This document shows, piece by piece, positions 42,144 through 51,820 of a DNA stretch of 64,000 bases. The stretch is taken from positions 1,454,470-1,518,469 of the forward strand of contig NZ_LMFY01000001.1 of NCBI RefSeq assembly GCF_001426995.1, in the 5' to 3' direction. The notes beneath the pieces are model-generated. The model searched no databases. It was given only the letters and a program-made list of their open reading frames with translations, and was not told the origin of the DNA. Numbering within the stretch: position 1 is the first letter of the stretch; every line of letters begins with the position of its first letter. The translations under genes and the position numbers were made by a program. This stretch comes from Microbacterium sp. Root553 (GTDB lineage: Bacteria; Actinomycetota; Actinomycetes; Actinomycetales; Microbacteriaceae).

Positions 42144-42815
42144 ATGAGCTCCGTCGCCGATCGCATCACCGCGAGCGATCGAGCGCACGCGGCACTGCTG
42201 GAGGACATCCAGTCCGGGGCGCTTCCCGCCGGGTTCGTGCTGGGCGAGGTGGAGCAGGCCGCCCGCCTCGGCGTCAGCCGCACCCCGATGCGCGAGGCCC
42301 TGCGCCGCCTCGCCGCCGACGGGCTGGTCGTGCAGCAGTCCCCGCGGGTCACGGTGGTCGCCGATCTGGATGCCGACGACATCCGCGCCCTGTTCGAGAT
42401 CCGCCGCGCGCTCGAGGAGAGCTCCGCGCGCCTTGCCGCCCAGCGGGGCGACGCCGCCCTGTTCGCCGGACTCGCCGAGGAGTTCGCGCACGTCGATCTC
42501 ACCGCCGGGGTGGGCCGCGACGCGTACTACGCCCTGATCTCCCGCTTCGACGCGGCACTCGACGCCGCGGTCGACAACGACTACATCGCCTCGGCATTGC
42601 GCACCGTGCGCACCCACCTCGTGCGGGTGCGTCGCATGGCCCGCGACAAGCCCGCCCGTCTCGCCGCCTCCGCCGCCGAGCACCGCACGATCGCCGCCGC
42701 CCTCGCCGCACGCGACGGCGACCTCGCCGCCCACGCCACGCACGTGCACCTGCACAATGCGCTCACCGGCATCCTCGACTCCCTCCCCGATCCCGCGACC
42801 GAAGGAAGATCATGA
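42144..42815 (+). CDS. GntR family regulator (FCD) of the methylcitrate operon
   Basis: 223 aa. The winged helix has [30 protein letters not shown] and the FCD domain [20 protein letters not shown] and [15 protein letters not shown]. Its stop overlaps the prpD start (ATGA), so it is the first gene of the operon and probably its local regulator, responding to a propionyl-CoA-derived metabolite. Confidence 0.93.
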   Translation: MSSVADRITASDRAHAALLEDIQSGALPAGFVLGEVEQAARLGVSRTPMREALRRLAADGLVVQQSPRVTVVADLDADDIRALFEIRRALEESSARLAAQRGDAALFAGLAEEFAHVDLTAGVGRDAYYALISRFDAALDAAVDNDYIASALRTVRTHLVRVRRMARDKPARLAASAAEHRTIAAALAARDGDLAAHATHVHLHNALTGILDSLPDPATEGRS

Positions 42816-44338
42816 CCGTCACGCACCACGTCCGCGTCCACCGCAGCGATGAGGATCTCGCCCGTGAAGACCAGCTCGCCTGGAAGATCGCCGAGGTCGC
42901 GGCCGACCCGGTCGAGGTCGAGCAGGACATCGTCGACATGATCATCAACCGCATCATCGACAACGCCTCGGTCGCCGCGGCATCGCTCACCCGCGGACCC
43001 ATCAACGCGGCCCGCGCCCAGGCGTTCAGCCACCCCGTCTCGACCGGAGGCATCGGGGCCACCGTCTTCGGCGCAGCCCTCGACCACCGCACCAGCCCCG
43101 AGTGGGCGGCCTGGGCGAACGGCGTCGCCGTGCGAGAGCTCGACTACCACGACACCTTCCTCGCGGCCGAGTACTCGCACCCGGGCGACAACATCCCGCC
43201 CATCCTCGCCGTCGCCCAGCATGTGGGCTCGGACGGACGGGCGCTCGTGCGCGGTATCGCGACGGGTTACGAGATCCAGATGGACCTCGTGCGCGCGATC
43301 TGCCTGCACAAGCACAAGATCGACCACGTCGCCCACCTCGGCCCGTCGGCCGCCGCCGGCATCGGCACCCTGCTCGGCCTCGACGTCGAGACGATCTACC
43401 AGGCCGTCGGCCAGGGGCTGCACACCACCACCGCCACCCGGCAGAGCCGCAAGGGCGAGATCTCGACCTGGAAGGCGCACGCCCCGGCCTTCGCCGGAAA
43501 GCTCGCGGTCGAGGCCGTCGACCGGGCGATGCGCGGGCAGACGAGCCCCGCTCCCATCTACGAGGGCGAAGACGGCGTGATCGCCTGGATGCTCGACGGC
43601 AAGGATGCCGCCTACGAGGTGCCGCTGCCCGCCGTGGGCGAGGCGAAGCGCGCGATCCTCGACTCGTACACGAAGGAGCACTCGGCCGAGTATCAGGCGC
43701 AGGCGTGGATCGACCTCGCCCGCAAGCTCGGCACCGAGAACCCGGCGCTGCGCGACCCCGCGAACATCGAGGCGATCGTTTTGCACACCAGCCACCACAC
43801 GCACTACGTGATCGGCTCCGGCGCGAACGACCCGCAGAAGTACGACCCGACGGCGTCGCGTGAGACGCTCGACCACTCGATCCCGTACATCTTCGCGGTC
43901 GCGCTGCAGGACGGCGGCTGGCACCACGTCGACTCGTACACTCCGGAACGGGCCAGCCGCGCAGACACGGTCGCGCTGTGGCACAAGGTCACCACGGCCG
44001 AGGATGCCGAGTGGACGCGCCGCTACCACTCGGAGGACCCCGACGTGAAGGCGTTCGGCGGTCGCGTCGAGTTCCGCCTCGCCGACGGCACGACCGTCGT
44101 CGACGAGATCGCCGTCGCCGACGCGCATCCGCTCGGCGCCCGACCGTTCGCCCGCGACAACTACATCGCGAAGTTCCGTCTGCTGGCCGAGCCCGTGCTC
44201 GAGGCCGCCGAGATCGAGCGGTTCCTCGAGCTCGTGCAGCGCCTGCCCGAGCTCACGGCCGCCGAGGTCGGCGAGCTGTCGATCATCGCGAAGCCCGGCC
44301 TGCTCGAGGGTGCCGACGCCCCGAAGGGCCTGTTCTGA
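42812..44338 (+). CDS. prpD: 2-methylcitrate dehydratase (MmgE/PrpD family)
   Basis: 508 aa. MmgE/PrpD motifs include [49 protein letters not shown], the [16 protein letters not shown] region and [15 protein letters not shown]. It dehydrates 2-methylcitrate to 2-methyl-cis-aconitate in propionate degradation. It is preceded and coupled to the GntR gene and followed, after a 187-bp repeat element, by prpB. Confidence 0.95.
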   Translation: MTVTHHVRVHRSDEDLAREDQLAWKIAEVAADPVEVEQDIVDMIINRIIDNASVAAASLTRGPINAARAQAFSHPVSTGGIGATVFGAALDHRTSPEWAAWANGVAVRELDYHDTFLAAEYSHPGDNIPPILAVAQHVGSDGRALVRGIATGYEIQMDLVRAICLHKHKIDHVAHLGPSAAAGIGTLLGLDVETIYQAVGQGLHTTTATRQSRKGEISTWKAHAPAFAGKLAVEAVDRAMRGQTSPAPIYEGEDGVIAWMLDGKDAAYEVPLPAVGEAKRAILDSYTKEHSAEYQAQAWIDLARKLGTENPALRDPANIEAIVLHTSHHTHYVIGSGANDPQKYDPTASRETLDHSIPYIFAVALQDGGWHHVDSYTPERASRADTVALWHKVTTAEDAEWTRRYHSEDPDVKAFGGRVEFRLADGTTVVDEIAVADAHPLGARPFARDNYIAKFRLLAEPVLEAAEIERFLELVQRLPELTAAEVGELSIIAKPGLLEGADAPKGLF

Positions 44339-44341
44339 TGT

Positions 44342-44500
44342 CGCGTTTCGTCTCGTCGCTTCGCTCCTCGCTCAACGAGCGGGGACTCAGCGACCGGGGA
44401 CCGCGCCACCGGCTCAACGAGCGGGGACTCGGCCCTCGGTCGTTGAGCGGTCGCGGGATCGGCCCTCGGTCGTTGAGCGAGCGAAGCGAGACGAAACGCG
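44342..44500. repeat. Dispersed repeat element with terminal inverted arms, prpD-prpB gap
   Basis: CGCGTTTCGTCTCG (44342-44355) and CGAGACGAAACGCG (44487-44500) are perfect 14-bp inverted ends. Between them are several copies of the GCTCAACGAGCGGGGACT / CGGTCGTTGAGCG motifs in both orientations. It starts 4 bp after the prpD stop and lies within the operon. Confidence 0.85.
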
Positions 44501-44525
44501 CACCCCGCCAGAGAGGGAAGAACTG

Positions 44526-45434
44526 ATGCTGTACTCCCACGTCACGCCGGCCGAGAAGCGCCGCCTGTTCCGCGAGCGGCTCGCGAGCGGCGAGCTGCTG
44601 AGGTTCCCCGGCGCCTTCAACCCGCTGAGCGCCCGCCTGATCGAGCAGAAGGGGTTCGACGGGGTCTACATCTCGGGCGCCGTGCTCTCCGCCGACCTCG
44701 GGGTGCCCGACATCGGGCTCACCACGCTGACCGAGGTCGCGGGCCGCGCGAAGCAGATCGCGCGCATGACCGACATCCCCGCGATCGTCGACGCCGACAC
44801 GGGATTCGGCGAGCCGATGAACGTCGCCCGCACCATTCAGGAACTCGAAGACGCGGGCCTCGCCGGCACACACATCGAAGACCAGATCAATCCGAAGCGC
44901 TGTGGCCACCTCGACGGCAAGAGCGTCGTCGACGAGACCACGGCGATCCGTCGCATCCGCGCCGCCGCTGACGCCCGCCGTGACCCGAACTTCCTGATCA
45001 TGGCGCGCACCGACATCCGTGCGATCGAGGGACTGGAGTCCGCGATCGATCGGGCGAAGGCGCTGGTGGATGCCGGGGCCGACGCCGTGTTCCCCGAGGC
45101 GATGCGCACGCTGGCGGAGTTCGAGGCGATGGCGGAGGCGCTCGACGTGCCGATCCTCGCCAACATGACCGAGTTCGGCAAGAGCGACCTCTTCTCGGTC
45201 GAGCAGCTGCGGGATGCCGGGGTGAACATGGTCATCTGGCCGGTCTCGCTGCTGCGCATCGCGATGGGCGCCGCGGGCCGTGCGCTCGATACGCTGAACG
45301 AGGAGGGGCATCTCACCTCGAAGCTCGGTGAGATGCAGCACCGAGCCGATCTCTACGACCTGATCGATTACGAGTCCTACACGCAGTTCGACTCGGGCGT
45401 CGCAGGCTTCACGGTAGACAGAGGGCGTCCCTGA
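44526..45434 (+). CDS. prpB: Methylisocitrate lyase
   Basis: 302 aa, isocitrate-lyase/PEP-mutase superfamily. It has DGVYISGAVLSADLGVPD, the metal-binding DADTGFGEP and the active-site KRCGHLDGK loop, ending with NMTEFGKS. It cleaves 2-methylisocitrate to pyruvate and succinate. Its stop codon and last codons lie within a CCCTGAGCGCAGCGAAGGG repeat, so the C-terminal GRP probably comes from repeat sequence. Confidence 0.95.
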   Translation: MLYSHVTPAEKRRLFRERLASGELLRFPGAFNPLSARLIEQKGFDGVYISGAVLSADLGVPDIGLTTLTEVAGRAKQIARMTDIPAIVDADTGFGEPMNVARTIQELEDAGLAGTHIEDQINPKRCGHLDGKSVVDETTAIRRIRAAADARRDPNFLIMARTDIRAIEGLESAIDRAKALVDAGADAVFPEAMRTLAEFEAMAEALDVPILANMTEFGKSDLFSVEQLRDAGVNMVIWPVSLLRIAMGAAGRALDTLNEEGHLTSKLGEMQHRADLYDLIDYESYTQFDSGVAGFTVDRGRP

Positions 45435-45490
45435 GCGCAGCGAAGGGAATCACGCCGGTTGCTGAGCGAGGAGCGCAGCGACGAGTCGAA
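45430..45490. repeat. Dispersed repeat element, prpB-prpC gap
   Basis: CCCTGAGCGCAGCGAAGGG (45430-45448; CCCT/AGGG ends) and GCTGAGCGAGGAGCGCAGCG (from 45462) belong to the same GAGCGnAGCGAnnCGAA family seen at 33096, 44342 and 46643. The first supplies the TGA stop of prpB. Confidence 0.75.
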
Positions 45491-45508
45491 GTACACGAAG
45501 GAGTGAGC

Positions 45509-46642
45509 ATGACCGAGCCGGACATCAAGAAGGGCCTCGCCGGGGTCGTCGTCGACACGACGGCGATCTCGAAGGTCAACCCCGAGACGAACAGCCTGCT
45601 CTACCGCGGCTATCCGGTGCAGGAGCTGGCGGCGACCCAGCCTTTCGAGGCGGTCGCCTACCTGCTCTGGCACGGCGAGCTGCCGACATTCGAGGAACTC
45701 GCGGCCTTCCGGGCGCAGGAGCGCCCGCATCGCGCCCTGACCGACAACGTCAAGGCGGCGATCGACCTGATCCCGATCGAGGCGCACCCGATGGACGAGG
45801 TGCGCACGGCCGTGAGCCTGATCGGCGCGTCCGACACGAACGCCGGCGGTTCGGTGCTCGATGCGGGCGGCAGCCCCGAGGAGAACCTCGAGCGCAGCAT
45901 CCGTCTGTTCGCCGCTCTTCCCGCGATCGTCGCGTACGGCCAGCGACGTCGCCGCGGCGAGGAGCCGATCGAGGCGCGCTCCGACCTCGACTACTCGGCG
46001 AACTTCCTCTGGATGACGTTCGGTGAGGAGCCCGACCCGGTCGTCGTCGACGCGTTCAACCGCTCGATGATCCTGTACGCCGAGCACTCGTTCAACGCGT
46101 CGACCTTCACGGCCCGCGTGATCACGTCGACCCTGAGCGACCTGTACTCGGCCGTGGTCGGAGCGATCGGTGCGCTCAAGGGCCCGCTGCACGGCGGCGC
46201 CAACGAGGCCGTGCTGCACATCTTCGACGAGATCGGCGAGGCGTCGAACGTCGTGCCGTGGCTCGACGAGGCGCTCGCCGAGAAGCGAAAGATCATGGGC
46301 TTCGGCCACCGCGTCTACAAGAGCGGCGACTCGCGAGTGCCGACCATGAAGGCGGCGTTGGACACCCTCGTCGCGCACTATGACAAGCCCGAGGTCGCGG
46401 CGCTGTACGACGCGCTCGAGTCGGAGTTCGTGGCGCGCAAGGGCATCTACCCGAACCTCGACTATCCCTCGGGGCCGGCGTACAACCTGATCGGCTTCGA
46501 CACCCTCACCTTCACCCCGCTGTTCGTCGCCGCGCGCGTGACCGGGTGGACGGCGCACGTCATCGAGCAGGCCGGCGCGAACGCGCTGATCCGTCCGCTG
46601 TCGTTCTACGACGGGGTCGACGAGCGACACGTCGAGAGCTGA
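45509..46642 (+). CDS. prpC: 2-methylcitrate synthase / citrate synthase
   Basis: 377 aa from ATG 45509, with AAGGAG 6 nt upstream; a GTG two codons earlier is also possible. Citrate-synthase motifs: LLYRGYPVQELA, LWHGELPT, GPLHGGANE (catalytic His), GFGHRVYK (second His) and NLDYPSGPAYNLIGF (Asp region). The short length and prp context indicate the propionyl-CoA-using synthase. Its TGA lies at the start of a further repeat element. Confidence 0.95.
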   Translation: MTEPDIKKGLAGVVVDTTAISKVNPETNSLLYRGYPVQELAATQPFEAVAYLLWHGELPTFEELAAFRAQERPHRALTDNVKAAIDLIPIEAHPMDEVRTAVSLIGASDTNAGGSVLDAGGSPEENLERSIRLFAALPAIVAYGQRRRRGEEPIEARSDLDYSANFLWMTFGEEPDPVVVDAFNRSMILYAEHSFNASTFTARVITSTLSDLYSAVVGAIGALKGPLHGGANEAVLHIFDEIGEASNVVPWLDEALAEKRKIMGFGHRVYKSGDSRVPTMKAALDTLVAHYDKPEVAALYDALESEFVARKGIYPNLDYPSGPAYNLIGFDTLTFTPLFVAARVTGWTAHVIEQAGANALIRPLSFYDGVDERHVES

Positions 46643-46895
46643 GCGGACGCAGCGAGACGAAACGCGCGCCACGGCTGGTGGTGCGCGTTTCGTCTCGGTG
46701 CTTCGCTCCTCGCTCAACGGGCGGGGGCGTGGTGGTGCTTCGCTCCTCGCTCAACGGGCGGGGGTGCGCGTTTCGTCTCGGTGCTTCGCTCCTCGCTCAA
46801 CGGGCGGGGCGTGGTGGTGCTTCGCGTTTCGTCTCGGTGCTTCGCTCCGGTTGTTGAGCGAGCGGAGCGAGACGAAACGCGCTCAACGGGCGGAG
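46643..46895. repeat. Dispersed repeat cluster with two strong hairpins after prpC
   Basis: CGAGACGAAACGCGC (46653-46667) and GCGCGTTTCGTCTCG (46683-46697) are perfect 15-bp inverted arms, spacer 15. CGCGTTTCGTCTCG (46823-46836) and CGAGACGAAACGCG (46868-46881) form a second hairpin. Between them lie direct copies of TTCGCTCCTCGCTCAACGGG. The cluster fills the convergent gap between prpC and the GH51 gene and may terminate both. The gap holds no supportable gene. Confidence 0.85.
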
Positions 46896-46935
46896 GCTGG
46901 TGCTTCGGCCTCGGACGGGGCGGTGCGGTGCCGCG

Positions 46936-48459
46936 TCAGGCCAGTTCGATGACCGACCACGACAGCGGCGGCAGCGTCGCGCGCACCGCGCCGTCGACGA
47001 CCTCGGCGCCGGCGAGCGGCACCATGTGCACAGCATCCGGCGTGGTCTCGAGGTTCGCGGTGTGGCGGTCGCCACCCTCGGGGATCGTCAGGGTCTCGGC
47101 GTTCACGACCCGCAGGCCGCTCAGGCCGTGCAGGTCGACGGTGAGGTCGCTCTCCTCGTCGAGTGAGCGGTTCGCGACGAACACGACGACGCGTCCGGTC
47201 TCCTCGTCCCAGGTCGCGGCCGCATCGATCGCGTCGACGCCGCCGTAGCGCTTCGTCTCGATCTGCGGAGCCGACACCGCGAGACGCAGGATGCGTCCCT
47301 TGGCGAGACGCGCCATGCGCTCGAACGGCCAGAAGCTCGTCTGGCGCCAGGCCGGGCCGTTCTCCTCCGAGCGGATCGGCGCGATCACGTTGACGAGCTG
47401 CGCCTGGTTGGCGATCTTCACGCGATCGCCGTGCCGCAGCAGGCTGTTGAGCAGCGTGCCCACGACGACGGCATCCGTCACGTTGTAGGTGTCTTCGATC
47501 AGACGCGGATGCTTCTTCCACCCGGCCTTCGCGATCTCGACCGACTCGACATCGTTGAACTTCACCTGGTCCCACACGTTCCACTCGTCGAACGAGATGT
47601 CGACCTGCTTCGTGTGCTTGCCCGCCGCCTTCACGGCGTCGATCGTCGCGATGACGCCCTCGATGAAGGCATCCATGTCGACCGACTCCGCGAGGAACGA
47701 CTCGGCATCGCCGTCGTGCTCCTGGTAGTACGCGTGCATCGAGATGAAGTCGACCTCGTCGTACGCGTGGGTGAGGACGGTGTTCTCCCAGGTGCCGAAC
47801 GTCGGCATCGACCGGCCGGAGGATCCCACGGCCACCAGCTCGATGCTGGGGTCGACGAGCTTCATCGCCTTGGCGGACTCCTGAGCGAGCCGGCCGTACT
47901 CGGTCGCGGTCTTGCCGCCGATCTGCCACGGTCCGTCGAGCTCGTTGCCCAGGCACCACAGCTTGATGTCGAAGGGCTTCTCGGCGCCGTTCCTGCGACG
48001 CAGGTCCGACCAGTACGTGCCGCTCGGGTGGTTGGCGTATTCGACGAGCGAGCGGGCCTCCTCGACACCGCGGGTGCCCAGGTTGATCGCCTCCATCACC
48101 TCGACGTCGGCCTCCTTCGCCCAGTCCATGAACTCGTGCAGACCGAACGCGTTGGTCTCGATCGTGTGCCAGGCGCCGTCGATGCGCACGGGGCGATCCT
48201 CGACGGGGCCGACGCCGTCTTCCCACCGGTACCCCGAGACGAAGTTGCCTCCGGGGTAGCGGACCACGGTGGGGCCCATCTCCTTCACGAGGGCGAGGAC
48301 GTCCTGCCGGAAGCCCCGCTCATCGGCCTGCGGGTGTCCCGGCTCGTAGATGCCGGTGTACACGCAGCGCCCCATGTGCTCGACGAACGACCCGAAGAGT
48401 CTCCGGGGGACATCGGCGATGGTGAAGTCGCGGTCGATGGTGATGCGGGCCTTGCTCAT
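46936..48459 (-). CDS. Alpha-L-arabinofuranosidase, GH51
   Basis: 507 aa, normal for intracellular GH51. It has FGSFVEHMGRCVYTGIYEP at the start and VVRYPGGNFVSGYRWEDGVGP. The acid/base Glu is in CLGNELDGPWQ and the nucleophile Glu in VDISFDEWNVW. It removes terminal alpha-L-arabinofuranosyl residues from arabinan or arabinoxylan oligosaccharides. There is no signal peptide, so substrates are imported. It is last in the operon, 54 bp after the ABC permease. Confidence 0.95.
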   Translation of the reverse strand: MSKARITIDRDFTIADVPRRLFGSFVEHMGRCVYTGIYEPGHPQADERGFRQDVLALVKEMGPTVVRYPGGNFVSGYRWEDGVGPVEDRPVRIDGAWHTIETNAFGLHEFMDWAKEADVEVMEAINLGTRGVEEARSLVEYANHPSGTYWSDLRRRNGAEKPFDIKLWCLGNELDGPWQIGGKTATEYGRLAQESAKAMKLVDPSIELVAVGSSGRSMPTFGTWENTVLTHAYDEVDFISMHAYYQEHDGDAESFLAESVDMDAFIEGVIATIDAVKAAGKHTKQVDISFDEWNVWDQVKFNDVESVEIAKAGWKKHPRLIEDTYNVTDAVVVGTLLNSLLRHGDRVKIANQAQLVNVIAPIRSEENGPAWRQTSFWPFERMARLAKGRILRLAVSAPQIETKRYGGVDAIDAAATWDEETGRVVVFVANRSLDEESDLTVDLHGLSGLRVVNAETLTIPEGGDRHTANLETTPDAVHMVPLAGAEVVDGAVRATLPPLSWSVIELA

Positions 48460-48513
48460 TGCACTCCTTGATTCTGGCTCTGCGGATTTTCGGCCCGGGG
48501 GCCGGGGGAGGGA

Positions 48514-49419
48514 CTACTGACCGCCGAAGCCGCTGGTCGCGACGCCCTTGACGATCTGCTTCTGGAAGATGATGAACACGATGATCAGCGGAAGCGCCGC
48601 GAGCACGGCCTGAGCCATGACCTGCGCGTACTGCACGCCGTAGGCGCTGATCACCGTCTGGAGTCCGACCGGCAGCGTCATCAGCGTGGTGTCATTGATG
48701 ACGAGAAACGGCCAGAGGAAGTTGTTCCAGGCGCCGATGAACACGAAGATCGCGACGGAGGCGAGGATCGGACGGGAGAGCGGCAGCACGATCGACCAGA
48801 AGATGCGGAACCGACTCGCTCCGTCGACGCGCGCCGCGTCCTCGAGCTCGATCGGGATCGCATCGAAGAACCGCTTCAGGATGAAGACCATGGCCGGAGC
48901 CACCACCTGCGGCAGGATGAGCCCCCAGTAGGTGTCGATCATGTTGAACGCGAGCATCTCGTAGAACAGCGGGATGATGAGCACCTGGGGCGGCACCACG
49001 ATCGAGGCGATGATCGCGACGAAGAGCCACTTGCGCCCGGTGAAGTCGAGCCTCGAGAACGCGTAGGCGGCCAGCGCCGAGATCGTGAGGGTGATCAGGG
49101 TCACCGCGATCGACGTCCACAGGCTGTTGAAGGCCCAGGTGTAGACGTTGCCCTGCGACAGGATCGCGGTGAAGGCCTCGATCGTCGGACCGGTGGCGCC
49201 GATCCACGAGGGGTCGCCGCTGGCGGCATCCGTCTCGGTCTTGAAGGCCGTCGCCACCGCCCAGAGGAACGGCAGCAGCCAGCCGACGGCGAGCACGATC
49301 AGCACCACGAGAGCGCTGATGCGGAGTGCGCCGAACGGCTTCTCGCCCGGCAGGTGCGGGCGGCGGGGGCGCGCGGGCTTGGCGGTGGTGAGGGTCTCGG
49401 TGAGAGTGGCGGTGGACAT
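48514..49419 (-). CDS. Carbohydrate ABC transporter permease (MalG-type)
   Basis: 301 aa, six membrane helices. The EAA loop is LEDAARVDGASRFRIFWSIVLPLSRP. ATG 49419 shares one base with the previous stop. It pairs with the MalF-type permease to import arabino-oligosaccharides, as suggested by the GH51 gene downstream. No ATPase gene is present in the operon. Confidence 0.94.
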   Translation of the reverse strand: MSTATLTETLTTAKPARPRRPHLPGEKPFGALRISALVVLIVLAVGWLLPFLWAVATAFKTETDAASGDPSWIGATGPTIEAFTAILSQGNVYTWAFNSLWTSIAVTLITLTISALAAYAFSRLDFTGRKWLFVAIIASIVVPPQVLIIPLFYEMLAFNMIDTYWGLILPQVVAPAMVFILKRFFDAIPIELEDAARVDGASRFRIFWSIVLPLSRPILASVAIFVFIGAWNNFLWPFLVINDTTLMTLPVGLQTVISAYGVQYAQVMAQAVLAALPLIIVFIIFQKQIVKGVATSGFGGQ

Positions 49420-50378
49420 CACAGCTGCGACTCCTTCCGGCGACGCGAGATCAGGGCCTGCGCGACGCCGATGATGACGATGAGAGCGAAGAACACGTAG
49501 GAGATCGCGGCCGAGTAGCCGAATCGGTAGCTGACGAAGCCGGCCTCGTAGATGTACTGGACGATCGAGCGGGTGGTGTCGCTCGCGACCCCGCCGAGCA
49601 TCTGATACGCCTGATCGAACAGTTTCAGCGACGCCAGGATCTGCAGGATCAGGATGAGCACGGTCGCCGGGCCCAGCTGGGGGAGCGTGATCGACCAGAA
49701 CTGCCGCCACGGCCCTGCGCCGTCGAGCGACGCCGCCTCGTACTGCTGCGGCGGGATGTTCTGCATCGCCGCCAGATAGAGCAGGAAGTTGAAGCCGACG
49801 GTCCACCAGACGGTGGCGATGACGATCGACAGCATGTTGGTGTCGGGGTTCTGCAGCCAGGCGATCGGCTCGAGACCGAACGCCTCGAGGATGTTGTTGG
49901 CCGCACCGATCTGGGGGTTGAAGATCCACACCCAGATCTGCGAGATCACGGTGGAGGCGAGCAGGTACGGCATGAAGAACGACAGGCGCCACAGCCACTG
50001 GCCGGGGATGCCGCGATCGACGAGAGCGGCCATCAGCAGCGCGACCACGACGAGGGGCACGGTGGACAGCAGCGTGAACCAGACCGTGTTGCCCATCGAG
50101 CGCCACATGACGGGGTCGGCGAGCGCTTCGGCGTAGTTGGCGAACCCGACGAATGCTCCGCCGGCGCCGGTGAGCGACTGGTCGGTGAAGCTGAGAATGA
50201 TGCCGTGCACGATGGGCCAGGCGAGGAAGAGCACGAACGCGATCAGGAAGGGCGCGAGGAACGCCCAGCTGATGAGCTGTTCGCGGTTGCGGGATCCCGC
50301 ACGGCGGGCCGGTGCGCCGGTCTTCGAACCGGTGACGATCGTGCGGGTCGAGTCGGTGGCCGCGGTGGTGGTCGTCAT
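49419..50378 (-). CDS. Sugar ABC transporter permease (MalF-type)
   Basis: 319 aa. A polar N-terminus rich in Thr is followed by six membrane helices and the EAA loop YEAASLDGAGPWRQFWSITLPQLGP. ATG 50378 overlaps the binding-protein stop by 4 bp. It forms the channel with the next permease. Confidence 0.94.
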   Translation of the reverse strand: MTTTTAATDSTRTIVTGSKTGAPARRAGSRNREQLISWAFLAPFLIAFVLFLAWPIVHGIILSFTDQSLTGAGGAFVGFANYAEALADPVMWRSMGNTVWFTLLSTVPLVVVALLMAALVDRGIPGQWLWRLSFFMPYLLASTVISQIWVWIFNPQIGAANNILEAFGLEPIAWLQNPDTNMLSIVIATVWWTVGFNFLLYLAAMQNIPPQQYEAASLDGAGPWRQFWSITLPQLGPATVLILILQILASLKLFDQAYQMLGGVASDTTRSIVQYIYEAGFVSYRFGYSAAISYVFFALIVIIGVAQALISRRRKESQL

Positions 50379-51712
50379 GATGCGAACGTCCCCTCGGGGT
50401 CTGCCGGGTTCGGCTGTCGGAGGAGGGTGTTCACACGCGCTTCGAAACGGTCGACGGCCGCGGCGGGGTCGTCGCCCGAGAGCAGCACGCCTTGCACGGC
50501 GGCGCCGAACTCGCCCTGGAAGTTCGATCCGGATCCGGTGAACCACGCGGTCGGGTCGTACACCACCTGCTGCGCGGCCTCGGCGTAGTGCGCCTGCGGG
50601 ATCAGGTCGGCGTATTCGGCGGATTCGGTGACGGGGAGGAACGCGGGGATGTGCCCCGCCTCCGCCCAGCCGAACGAGCCCTTGAGCATGTCGGCCACGA
50701 ACCGGTAGGTGAGGTCGCGCTTCTCGTCGTCGGCGTTCGCCTGGTGCGGAAGCACGAACGAGTGCGAGTCGGCGTAGACCGCCGGGGTGCCGTAGAGGGT
50801 GGGGATCATCGTCGCGTCGAACGGGATCCCCGCGTTCTGCATGGTGCGCAGCTCCCAGACGCCGGTGAACAGCATCCCGCTCTTGCCGGTCGCGAACTCG
50901 GCGACCGCGCTGCCGTAGTCGGCCTGCGCGAGGGCGATCTCGCCGTCGAGCAGGGTGCGCATCAGCGTGAGCGATTCGACGGCGGCATCCTTGTCGATCA
51001 CGGCCTTGCCGCCCGCAGGCAGCTCCATCGCGCCGCCGTGCTGCGAATAGAAGGTGTAGAAGAGGCGCCACATCTGGGCGCCGTCGCCGAGGTAGCCGTA
51101 CGAGAGCGCATGACCCTCGGCCTGGCCTCCGATCATGCGCAGCTGGTCCAGGAACTCCTCGGGAGACGTCGTCTGCTGCAGACGCCCGTCGCTGTCGAGG
51201 ACTCCTGCGGCGTCGCAGACGTCGGTGTTGAACATCGCCACGAACGGATGCGCGTCGAGAGCGATGCTGTACATGTTCTCGCCGACGAAGCCCTTCTCCC
51301 AGATCGGCTTCGGGAACGTCGTGCTGTCGACGCCGAGCGAGGCCAGCCGGTCGAGGTCCCACGTGTCGAGCAGGCCTCCGGGCGCCCAGCCGACCGTGCG
51401 GGTGGCGTGCATGATCGCGACGTCGGGGGCGCGACCGCCGGCTCCGGCCATCGCGAGCTTCGTGTAATAGGGCGTGCCCCAGGCGAGCACGGTGGGCCGG
51501 ATGCGATACGCGTCCTGTGCGGCGTTGGCGGTATCGAGCAACTGCGACATCGTCACACCGTCGCCGCCCGAGAGCAGGTGCCAGAACTGCAGTGTCTGGG
51601 CGTTCGTGCCCGGCGTGGTGCCGGGGGCGCAGCCGGCGAGCAGAGCCGCGGCGGCCGTGACCGAGGCGGCAGTCAGAAACTGCCGCCGAGACATATCGAG
51701 CGGGGGCGTCAT
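50375..51712 (-). CDS. Sugar-binding lipoprotein with Tat-type signal
   Basis: 445 aa from ATG 51712 (AAGGAG 5 nt upstream). The signal peptide has a twin-arginine motif SRRQFLT and a lipobox LLAGC with C28, so it is probably exported folded by Tat and lipidated. The mature part is a family-1 solute-binding protein (FWHLLSGGDG, GKSGMLFTGVWELR, YAEAAQQVVYDPTAWFTGSG). It binds an oligosaccharide for the downstream permeases. A LacI-type palindrome lies 39 bp upstream. Confidence 0.93.
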   Translation of the reverse strand: MTPPLDMSRRQFLTAASVTAAAALLAGCAPGTTPGTNAQTLQFWHLLSGGDGVTMSQLLDTANAAQDAYRIRPTVLAWGTPYYTKLAMAGAGGRAPDVAIMHATRTVGWAPGGLLDTWDLDRLASLGVDSTTFPKPIWEKGFVGENMYSIALDAHPFVAMFNTDVCDAAGVLDSDGRLQQTTSPEEFLDQLRMIGGQAEGHALSYGYLGDGAQMWRLFYTFYSQHGGAMELPAGGKAVIDKDAAVESLTLMRTLLDGEIALAQADYGSAVAEFATGKSGMLFTGVWELRTMQNAGIPFDATMIPTLYGTPAVYADSHSFVLPHQANADDEKRDLTYRFVADMLKGSFGWAEAGHIPAFLPVTESAEYADLIPQAHYAEAAQQVVYDPTAWFTGSGSNFQGEFGAAVQGVLLSGDDPAAAVDRFEARVNTLLRQPNPADPEGTFAS

Positions 51713-51750
51713 CGTCACTCCTTCGTGACAGCGGTGAGGGTCGACCCATC

Positions 51751-51766
51751 ATTACATCGATGTAAT
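51751..51766. promoter_or_regulatory. LacI operator of the arabinofuranoside ABC operon
   Basis: ATTACATCGATGTAAT is a perfect 16-bp palindrome centred on ATCGAT, between the binding-protein start (51712) and the LacI stop (51821). A near copy lies at 52905. Confidence 0.85.
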
Positions 51767-51820
51767 CGACGGCGCAAGAGAGTTCCGATGCGCACGCGTC
51801 CACGGACCGGAGCGGGTGCG

